From positions 1 through 30,123 of the forward strand of contig CBDATB010000004.1 of the NCBI GenBank assembly GCA_965199745.1: a stretch of DNA of 30,123 nucleotides. Direction: 5' to 3'. The position numbers and the translations under genes are program-made. The DNA comes from CBDATB01 sp965199745 (lineage in GTDB: Bacteria; Bacteroidota; Bacteroidia; Cytophagales; Flammeovirgaceae). Positions 1 through 6,087 of this stretch are shown in pieces; the first letter of the stretch is position 1, and each line of letters begins with the position of its first letter. The notes beneath the pieces are model-generated. The model was given only the letters and a program-made list of their open reading frames with translations. It did not search any database and was not told where the DNA came from.

Positions 1-783
1 ACTCCGTCAGCGATAACCAGACTACTTAAATTCATTTATTATGAAATGGGTATTTCAATAAAAGTAAATAGGTCAAAATTCATTTATGAAATAGATGAGA
101 CAGAGACAAGTTTAAATTTTGTAGAGCAATACCATCAATACAAAGCCCTTTATTTTAGAAACTTACTACATAAGAGTAATATAGAGAGTAATGTTACTAA
201 TCAATATCTGTCTTTTGGCTTTGCTACCAACAATAAAAATATTGAATATGTAAACCCCCTACTTAGTGCTATTATTCAAAACAGAAAGGTAAAATTAGAC
301 TATTTGCCATTTTACCAAGATAAACTCTCAGCTTGGGTAGTTTGTCCCTTATTCATTAAGGAATACCTAAATCGTTGGTATTTGATAACTGAAAAATTGG
401 AAGACAGGCATAATGTTTTTGCCATAGATAGAATTTCAGATTATGAAATATTGAAACCAAAATTTAAAAGGAGTAATGAAGTAACACCAAGAGCATTTAG
501 CAATACAATAGGGGTCAATTATTCTGAACCAATAGAAAAAGTAAAATTGTGGGTATCAAAACAGCAATACCCTTACTTTGAAACACTACCTTTTCATATT
601 TCCCAGAAAACAGAAAAAGAAGGAAAGGGCGGTTTTATTATCTCCTTTGAAGTAACCCTAAATTTTGAACTAAAACAGTGGATTTTATTTTTTGGAAATT
701 CAATTAAAGTTCTTGAACCAAAGGCTTTGAAAAACCAAATTATTGATAATTTGAAAAGTAATTTACAGCAATATGAAAAATAG
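1..783 (+). CDS. WYL-domain transcriptional regulator, 5' end outside window
   Basis: The frame is open from the first base and stops at 783, so the 260 visible residues are the end of a longer protein. The first ATG in frame is at 46, but the residues before it (TPSAITRLLKFIYYEMG) fit the recognition helix and wing of the usual N-terminal helix-turn-helix, so that ATG is not the real start. The middle carries the WYL hallmark NRWYLITE (around bases 370-395), preceded by a beta-rich stretch with LDYLPFY and CPLFIKEYL. The C-terminal part resembles the WCX extension. WYL proteins are usually ligand-sensing repressors or activators, and in accessory regions they often control defence genes. It lies 68 bases upstream of a GmrSD-like nuclease on the same strand, so control of that nuclease is a reasonable inference. 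The family is clear; the target and ligand are unknown. Confidence 0.85.
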   Translation, partial: TPSAITRLLKFIYYEMGISIKVNRSKFIYEIDETETSLNFVEQYHQYKALYFRNLLHKSNIESNVTNQYLSFGFATNNKNIEYVNPLLSAIIQNRKVKLDYLPFYQDKLSAWVVCPLFIKEYLNRWYLITEKLEDRHNVFAIDRISDYEILKPKFKRSNEVTPRAFSNTIGVNYSEPIEKVKLWVSKQQYPYFETLPFHISQKTEKEGKGGFIISFEVTLNFELKQWILFFGNSIKVLEPKALKNQIIDNLKSNLQQYEK

Positions 784-851
784 TTTTGTTTTTAAAAATT
801 ATAATTCTTAACATTGTAGGAATATTAAAATTATGAAAAATAAAAATAATT

Positions 852-3011
852 ATGAATGTATGGAAAATAGCTTCTAGATGGAGTAATGATGGAAATGCCG
901 AATCCTCAATACTGGATTTATTCAGAAAATATAAAATAGCTTTTGTATATGACGATAAATATAAGTTAAAAAATGAGCTAAAAAAAGGTGATTTATTGGC
1001 TTTATCAGATGGATTTAAAATAATTGCAGTTGCCCAAGCTCTTGAAAATTCTTGTAGTATAACTGATATAGAAATAGAAAATGAAGATAAAAATAAGTTT
1101 GAATATTCAGATAAGGTATCTGCAGTAAAGTTAAACTTGTATGATTTAGAAGCAAACGATTTTTTTGAATATAAAAAAATAGGACGTTTCCATAAGTTGC
1201 CTAATCACTTTGAGCAAATAAAACGATTATACGAGAAATACCATAGTTATAATATTGGAAATAAATTTTCAATAAATGCCAATACTTATACTTTTAAAGG
1301 AAATAAATTAGAAACTTCAATCATAAATAATAATACCAAATATATTATTCCTATTTATCAAAGACCATACTCTTGGGGAGAAAACGAGGTTAGTAAATTT
1401 ATTCAAGATATCTTTATTTCATTTTGGGGGTACGAGAAAGAAATTGAAAACCAAGAGCCGATGTTCATCGGTACAATGCAATTATCTGAGTTAAAATCAG
1501 ATAATAAACAATACATCATTGATGGACAACAAAGGATATCCACCTTTTGCTTACTGATTAAATATTTACAACTAAAAGTTAATAATGTAGATGAAATACT
1601 CAATATTGATTTAAAGTCGTTATTAAAAACAGAAGTCAACAATGGCACACAACAAGCACTTTATGAAGATTGTATAACCCTTATAAATTTTGAAAAAATT
1701 GATGCTGAAAAATTTACAAATAATAGATATGTTGAGAATTTAAAAACAATAATGTCTGTTTTTGAAGAACAAATCGAAAATCATGAAAAAACTTTTGATC
1801 ATGAAGAATTTATAGATCATCTATTTACAAATATCTATTTTGTAATAATTGAAACTAGATCTGGTCTTTCTAAAACTATCCAAATATTTAATGCAATCAA
1901 TACGACAGGATTAGATTTAAACGGAGGAGATATTTTTAAGGTTAGGATGTATGAATATTTAACAACAAAAAAGAATGAAAAAGAAGAGTGCTTCAATAGA
2001 ATTAGCAAATTGTATGAGAAGATTGATGTACTAAATCAAAAATATAAGGTTAATTTTTCTATTAACCATATGCTTTATGAATATAGAGATATTTTGGTTT
2101 CAAAGTATGATATGCCTAATGTATTGTTTGAATTAAATCAAAACACATTTTTTGATAGATTATTTGATACAATTTTAGGAAATCAAAAATGGGAAAATTT
2201 CTCTAAAGCTAACGATATAGAATTATCAATTGAAGATATAGACACATTAATAGATAATAGGTATCAGTGGCAAGAAGAATGGGAAAACTTTGAAAATCAA
2301 ACAAAGTGTTCTTACCGTTTTATATGGCATTCAAGGTATTCAAAATATTGGAATATCATTTTTGTATATTGGTTTAAGAATGGTAAAGTAGAAATCAACA
2401 AACTTAATAAGTTGATAGTAGAACTTAACAAACTCTTTTTCTTGTATAGTATTTCTTTTGATAGATCCATAGGTCATATAAAATCATATGTGTATCAGCT
2501 TTATAAATCTATTTATAATACTAATGAATTAAATTTAATTAATGACATTAACAAAAAACTAAAAGAAAATGTGCCGTATGAAAAAGGAGAACCTAAGCAT
2601 GTTTTGAAAAAAGTATTAAGTTCTGATATTTTTTCTAATGCCAAGAAGAAGAATCTTATATGTAGATTATCAGCCATGTTGGAAGGAGATACTGACGAAA
2701 AAATGTTATTTTTTGAACCTATTGATATAGAGCATATTCAACCACAGACTGACAACTCTGAAAATGCAGTTAAATGGGATTGGCATTTAAAAAATTCGTT
2801 AGGAAATCTCGTAATTCTAGAAAGATGTCTGAATAGAGGAATAGGTAATAATTCGGATAAGAAAGAAGTTGCATATAAGGAAAGCAAATATAAAATAGTT
2901 CGTAAATTGTCTAACGAACAAGATTATAGCTTTGCTAATTGGAATGTTGATGAGTGCAAGAAAAGATTAGAAATAGAATCAAGAAAAATCTTAGATTATA
3001 TTTTTGACTAA
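852..3011 (+). CDS. GmrSD-like (DUF262 + DUF1524/HNH) restriction-type nuclease with extra N-terminal domain
   Basis: This 719-residue protein has the single-chain GmrSD layout known from type IV restriction enzymes that attack modified phage DNA. The DUF262 (GmrS, ParB-like NTPase) part starts near residue 160 with IPIYQRPYSW and has the diagnostic IDGQQR near residue 222. The DUF1524 (GmrD, HNH-like nuclease) part near residues 620-690 shows IEHIQPQ, with the expected H-x-x-P, followed by LGNLVILERCLN. Residues 1 to about 115 lie outside both domains. They start MNVWKIASRW and contain KKGDLLALSDGFKIIAVA, which resembles the EVE/PUA-like folds that read modified bases; that identification is my inference from pattern. 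Both catalytic motifs are present and the frame is intact, so it is probably functional. A WYL regulator lies just upstream. The ATG at 852 is chosen because WKIASRW follows at once, as in EVE-like N-termini. Confidence 0.85.
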   Translation: MNVWKIASRWSNDGNAESSILDLFRKYKIAFVYDDKYKLKNELKKGDLLALSDGFKIIAVAQALENSCSITDIEIENEDKNKFEYSDKVSAVKLNLYDLEANDFFEYKKIGRFHKLPNHFEQIKRLYEKYHSYNIGNKFSINANTYTFKGNKLETSIINNNTKYIIPIYQRPYSWGENEVSKFIQDIFISFWGYEKEIENQEPMFIGTMQLSELKSDNKQYIIDGQQRISTFCLLIKYLQLKVNNVDEILNIDLKSLLKTEVNNGTQQALYEDCITLINFEKIDAEKFTNNRYVENLKTIMSVFEEQIENHEKTFDHEEFIDHLFTNIYFVIIETRSGLSKTIQIFNAINTTGLDLNGGDIFKVRMYEYLTTKKNEKEECFNRISKLYEKIDVLNQKYKVNFSINHMLYEYRDILVSKYDMPNVLFELNQNTFFDRLFDTILGNQKWENFSKANDIELSIEDIDTLIDNRYQWQEEWENFENQTKCSYRFIWHSRYSKYWNIIFVYWFKNGKVEINKLNKLIVELNKLFFLYSISFDRSIGHIKSYVYQLYKSIYNTNELNLINDINKKLKENVPYEKGEPKHVLKKVLSSDIFSNAKKKNLICRLSAMLEGDTDEKMLFFEPIDIEHIQPQTDNSENAVKWDWHLKNSLGNLVILERCLNRGIGNNSDKKEVAYKESKYKIVRKLSNEQDYSFANWNVDECKKRLEIESRKILDYIFD

Positions 3012-3063
3012 TTACAAATCGAAGTCTAAAGCAACATTTTCTAAAATATAAAAAAAATATTTT

Positions 3064-3101
3064 CAATGATCGTTTGTTGGTCATTGGGTTTCTCATCTTT
3101 G
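3064..3101 (+). promoter_or_regulatory. Putative promoter with overlapping inverted repeat ahead of the mini-replisome cassette
   Basis: A -33-like TTTG (3073-3076) and a -7-like CATCTTTG (3094-3101, one mismatch to TAnnTTTG) are 17 bases apart, a plausible Bacteroidota promoter 42 bases before the ATG at 3143. The -33 element lies inside an inverted repeat, CAATGA (3064-3069) and TCATTG (3081-3086), with an 11-base spacer. That geometry suits a dimeric repressor that would block polymerase. The bases are seen directly; the regulatory role is inferred. Confidence 0.45.
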
Positions 3102-3142
3102 CGTCATAATTATTTTTTTACCCTTTTAAAACAAGAAAAATT

Positions 3143-3370
3143 ATGGCAAAAATGATTGACAGAGGAAGTGAATTGATTAGAATCAAGCCTTCCAACTCCC
3201 AGCATCTCGAAGTTTCAAAAAACGATGGGAGAAGCTGGTCGATTCGTTTTACGGGTTCCGTTTGTGGAGATTTTCAAGACTTAACCGATAACGGCAACGA
3301 AATACTCGCCACTACTTCCAAAGGACTTTATGTGAGTAAAAATGACGGTAGAAGTTGGGTCAAAAGATGA
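3143..3370 (+). CDS. Small protein with two Asp-box (BNR-like) motifs
   Basis: This 75-residue protein contains the motif SKNDGRSW twice, at about residues 25-32 and 66-73, each preceded by a hydrophobic strand (LEV and LYV). The motif fits the Asp-box (S-x-D-x-G-x-T/S-W), a beta-hairpin signature of sialidase-type propellers and related sheets. With 41 residues between copies, the protein could form about one propeller blade, or assemble as an oligomer. There is no signal peptide and no catalytic domain, so it is not a sialidase. It is the first gene of a tightly spaced run: its TGA overlaps the ATG of the DnaB-like gene (ATGA at 3367-3370), implying translational coupling. The function is unknown; a DNA- or protein-binding adaptor would fit. 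Confidence 0.65.
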   Translation: MAKMIDRGSELIRIKPSNSQHLEVSKNDGRSWSIRFTGSVCGDFQDLTDNGNEILATTSKGLYVSKNDGRSWVKR

Positions 3371-4020
3371 AAATAGAATTGAGAAATCTTGGGAACTCCC
3401 CAAAAGGGAAACTCACTTTCATTGCTGGAAGACTGGGCATGGGCAAAACATCCTTTGCCCTATCTTCTCATTTATTTTATCATATCAACAATCTAAGTTC
3501 GGCTTATTTGACATTAGAAAATTCAGACCAAACATTTGAAAGAGATATTATTGAAAAGTTTTACAATATGGGTAAACATATTGAATATGATATACCTCCA
3601 AAATATGAAATGCCAAATCTTCATCATATAGCGGGTGATTTTGTAACCAGTAAAGACGTTATTTCAAATTTTAGTTTGATTTTTAGGGATAGTAATGTGT
3701 TTTTTATAGACTATTTCCAACTATTGTCAGATAACCAAAATTTTGGAGAACGAGAAAAGAAATTGAAAGAGATAGCAGAAGCCTATAACATTGCTATTGT
3801 GTGCCTTTCCCAAGTGGATAGGCAATTAGAACTAAGAGAAGATAAAAGACCCAACCCGAAAGATTTGGAGAGTATAGGAATTGATACCTCACAAATAGAC
3901 AAAGCTATTTTCTTATACAGACCCTCATATTATAATAGTAAAGATTTTAAACATTCATTAGAAAGTTTAAATATGACAACAGAGGAGTATAGCAAAATCT
4001 ATTTCGTACACTTCATTTGA
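3367..4020 (+). CDS. Miniature DnaB-type RecA-fold ATPase
   Basis: These 217 residues match only the C-terminal motor domain of the replicative helicase DnaB. Walker A is GRLGMGKTS near residues 21-29, Walker B is VFFIDYFQLL near 111-120, and the DnaB signature LSQVDRQLELREDKRP begins near residue 149, followed by the KAIFLYRPSYY strand. The N-terminal collar domain and linker helix of DnaB are absent, and the core is shorter than the usual 270-280 residues. ATP binding and hydrolysis look possible; helicase activity is doubtful. The ATG at 3367 overlaps the upstream stop, whereas an in-frame TTG at 3355 would lie inside the upstream gene, so 3367 is preferred. It lies 15 bases before a DnaE-like gene. 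It could be an accessory ATPase that engages the host or phage replisome (inference). Confidence 0.75.
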   Translation: MKIELRNLGNSPKGKLTFIAGRLGMGKTSFALSSHLFYHINNLSSAYLTLENSDQTFERDIIEKFYNMGKHIEYDIPPKYEMPNLHHIAGDFVTSKDVISNFSLIFRDSNVFFIDYFQLLSDNQNFGEREKKLKEIAEAYNIAIVCLSQVDRQLELREDKRPNPKDLESIGIDTSQIDKAIFLYRPSYYNSKDFKHSLESLNMTTEEYSKIYFVHFI

Positions 4021-4035
4021 CAAAAATACAGGAAT

Positions 4036-4731
4036 ATGGAATTAAAACTAAGCAAACCTATTTTCTTGACTTTTCCAACGCTTAACCGCACAAAATCCAT
4101 TGAGGGGGAATTACAAAGGGAGGGAATAATAATAGATAAAATAGAACTGCCTAATAACCTACAAATTACAAATAGGAAAAAAGAAAAAAAAGAATATTTG
4201 AAAAATCTTGTTTTTATTGGATTTGAGAAAAAATACAGTAAAGCTGAACAAGAAGCTACCAAACAGAGATTAATTAAAGAATTGAAAATAATAACTGATA
4301 AAGGTTGGATAGAGTATTTTTTAGTGCTTTATAACTTGATTGAAAATATAAAGCAATTTACTGATATTTCTCTTTTTTCTGCTAATCATACCTCTTTGTG
4401 TAGTATGGTCAATTACCGTTTAGATGTTACTAATATAGACCCTATGAAGTTTGAGTTAGGATATGAGAAGTTTTTAAAATCAAATAAATTAATGGTTTCC
4501 ATTTGGGTAAATGAAAGCAATGAACTAAGAAAGTGGTTTGAAAATTTAAGTAAAACACTACCTAAAGGATATGAAAAAGCAAAAGCCATTCCACCTAAAG
4601 GCAAAGAAAAGGCTCATTATAGATATGAAGACTTTAGAGAAGCTGAGAAAATTGTAATAATGACTTATGACAAAGAGAAAACCAACATACAACAAATGAT
4701 AAAAGAAAATATTATACAACTTAAAAATTAA
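4036..4731 (+). CDS. Miniature DnaE-like polymerase core lacking catalytic aspartates
   Basis: This 231-residue protein follows part of the DNA polymerase III alpha chain just before and within the palm domain. The stretch YLKNLVFIGFEKKYS matches the region leading into the palm. RLIKELKIITDKGWIEYFLV and YRLDVTNIDPMKFELGYEKFL match the palm region that in DnaE reads roughly RL..EL..I...G...YFLI and Y.L.IT..DP..F.L.FERFL. In DnaE this is followed by PD(F/I)D(V/I)DF, which carries two catalytic aspartates; here it reads MVSIWVNES. The GRGS.AGS loop is also degraded. The fingers, PHP domain, beta-binding tail and third catalytic aspartate are missing. It cannot be an active polymerase but could be a scaffold, decoy or regulator. 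It sits between the DnaB-like gene (15 bases) and the UDG-like relic (4 bases). The similarity is my own reading of motifs and needs a profile search. Confidence 0.6.
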   Translation: MELKLSKPIFLTFPTLNRTKSIEGELQREGIIIDKIELPNNLQITNRKKEKKEYLKNLVFIGFEKKYSKAEQEATKQRLIKELKIITDKGWIEYFLVLYNLIENIKQFTDISLFSANHTSLCSMVNYRLDVTNIDPMKFELGYEKFLKSNKLMVSIWVNESNELRKWFENLSKTLPKGYEKAKAIPPKGKEKAHYRYEDFREAEKIVIMTYDKEKTNIQQMIKENIIQLKN

Positions 4732-4735
4732 TACT

Positions 4736-5392
4736 ATGGAATATTGTGCCACAGAGTTTGATGTGATGTTTGAGAGCATCCCTATTTATAAACAATATCC
4801 AATACTTAAACCTTTTGTTGGCAACCAATATAATAAGGCTAAAAAGAAAATCTTTTTTATTGGAGAAAGTCATTATTTACCTGAAACCTATTAATGGTGT
4901 CTCTGATACAAATTGGTATAATAAAAAAATTGGAGACTATGAATTTGACGAAGAAGCAATAAGATGGCTTGATACAAGGAATATAATTAATGGGGTAATA
5001 AATAAGTGGGGCTATTCCAAAGGACATAACATTTATAGAAATATAGGAAATGTTTTTGGTGAGGTATTTCTGTTAGGAGGTTATGAAAATAGTTTGCCTT
5101 ATATTTCTTTCTATAATTACTTTTTAAGACCAGCAGAAATAACAGGAGAGAGTATAAATTACGATTAAATGAAATATTGCATCCTGATAAAATTATATTC
5201 GTCAGCAAAAAAGGAAAAAAAGCATTTGATAGTATTTATTCAAGTAATGATTACTCTGAACCTAAGAATATAGCTTTAGAGTTAGTAAATTCAATTCAAC
5301 ATCCAAATTCAGCTTACTGGAATAAACCAGTTAAAGCAAATAATGGATTAACTGGAAAACAGAAATTGATTGAGATTTTACAAAGCAAATAA
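4736..5392 (+). pseudogene. Frameshifted gene resembling the uracil-DNA-glycosylase superfamily
   Basis: The ATG at 4736 opens MEYCATEFDVMF and runs through IFFIGESHYLPET, then stops at a TAA near 4892. The protein continues in another frame (LKPINGVSDTNWYNKKI, up to about 5150) and returns to the first frame for ILHPDKIIFVSKKGKKAF to 5392. Two single-base indels therefore break one protein of about 218 residues. The early GES motif after a hydrophobic strand and the late IQHPNSAYW (an H-P-x-S-like motif) suggest the uracil-DNA-glycosylase fold, but this assignment is tentative. It lies in the same tight gene run as the DnaB-like and DnaE-like genes. Sequencing error cannot be excluded. Confidence 0.5.
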
Positions 5393-5415
5393 GTTCAAAA
5401 TCTTAGAGTATTTGA

Positions 5416-5628
5416 ATGGAAAAGAACAATAAACTACTTGTTGAGAAAATCGCAAGGCAATATGAAAATCAAGGGCTATCGCTTTCAGAGTTGGTAGAGG
5501 TAGGTAATAGAGGGCTAAAAAAAGCAGAGATAAGAACACAGGGATTAAAGAGTGAGGAAAAGAAATTATCTCAAATGGTTTGGTTTATTAGACAGGAGCT
5601 TGTGAATGAGTTAGTACAACTAAGTTAG
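5416..5628 (+). CDS. Small protein resembling sigma-70 region 2 only
   Basis: The 70 residues track primary sigma factor regions 2.1 to 2.4. LVEKIARQYENQGLSLSELV corresponds to the region 2.1-2.2 helices that bind the RNA polymerase clamp (in sigma-70: AK.Y..QGL...DLI.EGN.GL). VEVGNRGLKKAEIRTQ and LSQMVWFIRQELVNEL correspond to the region 2.2-2.4 helices (compare ..YA.WWIRQAI). Regions 1, 3 and 4 are absent, so it could not start transcription as a normal sigma factor. It could bind RNA polymerase or compete with the housekeeping sigma factor (inference). It is the last gene of the run, 23 bases after the UDG-like relic. Confidence is good that it is sigma-derived and low on function. Confidence 0.65.
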   Translation: MEKNNKLLVEKIARQYENQGLSLSELVEVGNRGLKKAEIRTQGLKSEEKKLSQMVWFIRQELVNELVQLS

Positions 5629-5869
5629 TGCAACTAAAGTAACTCTTTAATTTCAAATCTTTTGAGAGATAAGGACTGGTACTAAATCAGCGTTTTATCC
5701 AATTCCATAATTTAGATAGCCAAATATCAAAATGGTTATTTATTTTCTGCAAAACCATACCCCCAGTTTCTTTATGGAGCAGGGGTTTTAGTCCTAACTT
5801 TTACAGCATAGCAGTAAAACAAGGGGGTTAGTTTTCCTATGTGGTAGGGAAAGTTTAAAAGGATAATGC
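5629..5869 (+). other. Intergenic stretch with possible RNA hairpins
   Basis: No coding frame is convincing here. Two foldable elements are visible. ACCCC at 5759-5763 can pair with GGGGT at 5782-5786, extended outward by AAAA/TTTT. AGGGGGT at 5822-5828 can pair at a distance with ACCCCCCT at 5873-5880, which overlaps the spacer of the downstream promoter. These may be the 3' end of the cassette transcript or part of the control of the next unit. Confidence 0.4.
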
Positions 5870-5900
5870 TTTACCCCCCTCTGATAAATTAGTACCTTTG
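5870..5900 (+). promoter_or_regulatory. Strong Bacteroidota-type promoter
   Basis: A perfect TAnnTTTG box (TACCTTTG, 5893-5900) is preceded after exactly 19 bases by TTTA (5870-5873), one base off the -33 consensus TTTG. Transcription should start near 5907. It drives the structured RNA at 5907-6031 and possibly, by read-through, the nuclease gene that starts at 6088. Confidence 0.65.
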
Positions 5901-5906
5901 CACAAA

Positions 5907-6031
5907 CATTTTATGCCTATGATATAGACAAAATGAAGATATAAAAATATTGAAGCGTTAGCTTGGTTTATTTGTTGTGTGGGTGTTTAGCGATACCTCA
6001 GTTACTTCAGGCTACTGTCCCACGCTTTTTT
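5907..6031 (+). ncRNA. Candidate structured small RNA or leader RNA
   Basis: About 125 bases lie between a near-consensus promoter (5870-5900) and a hairpin followed by six T. Two structured parts are visible. The first is a short hairpin AAGC (5953-5956), loop GTTA, GCTT (5961-5964). The second is a longer nested stem: GTGTGGG (5977-5983) pairs with CCCACGC (6019-6025), and inside it TAGC (5988-5991) pairs with GCTA (6011-6014), with symmetric internal loops. An open frame beginning at GTG 5977 runs through this hairpin into the nuclease gene, but its first residues look unlike a protein start, so I read this stretch as RNA. It could be a standalone RNA or an attenuating leader for the nuclease. 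I do not recognise the family with certainty. Confidence 0.5.
5977..6031 (+). terminator. Rho-independent terminator-like hairpin of the candidate RNA
   Basis: A 7-pair GC-rich stem (one G-T pair), GTGTGGG at 5977-5983 with CCCACGC at 6019-6025, is followed directly by TTTTTT (6026-6031). The large structured loop is unusual for a plain terminator, so the hairpin may also be the functional core of the RNA. Confidence 0.5.
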
Positions 6032-6087
6032 ATTGGAAAAAATTAAATAATGCCTTTGGGACTGGGGTAAGTAAAAATACAGTCTTA

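Noticed and set aside
3355..3366. TTG 3355 as the start of the DnaB-like gene
   Set aside because: ATG 3367 overlaps the upstream stop as ATGA, a standard coupling geometry; the TTG would lie inside the upstream gene.
3143..3370. Secreted sialidase fragment
   Set aside because: There is no signal peptide and no catalytic domain; only the Asp-box motif is shared.
5977..6087. GTG start at 5977 for the PD-(D/E)XK nuclease
   Set aside because: The extra 37 residues are encoded by a hairpin with a T6 tract and do not look like the family N-terminus; ATG 6088 fits better.
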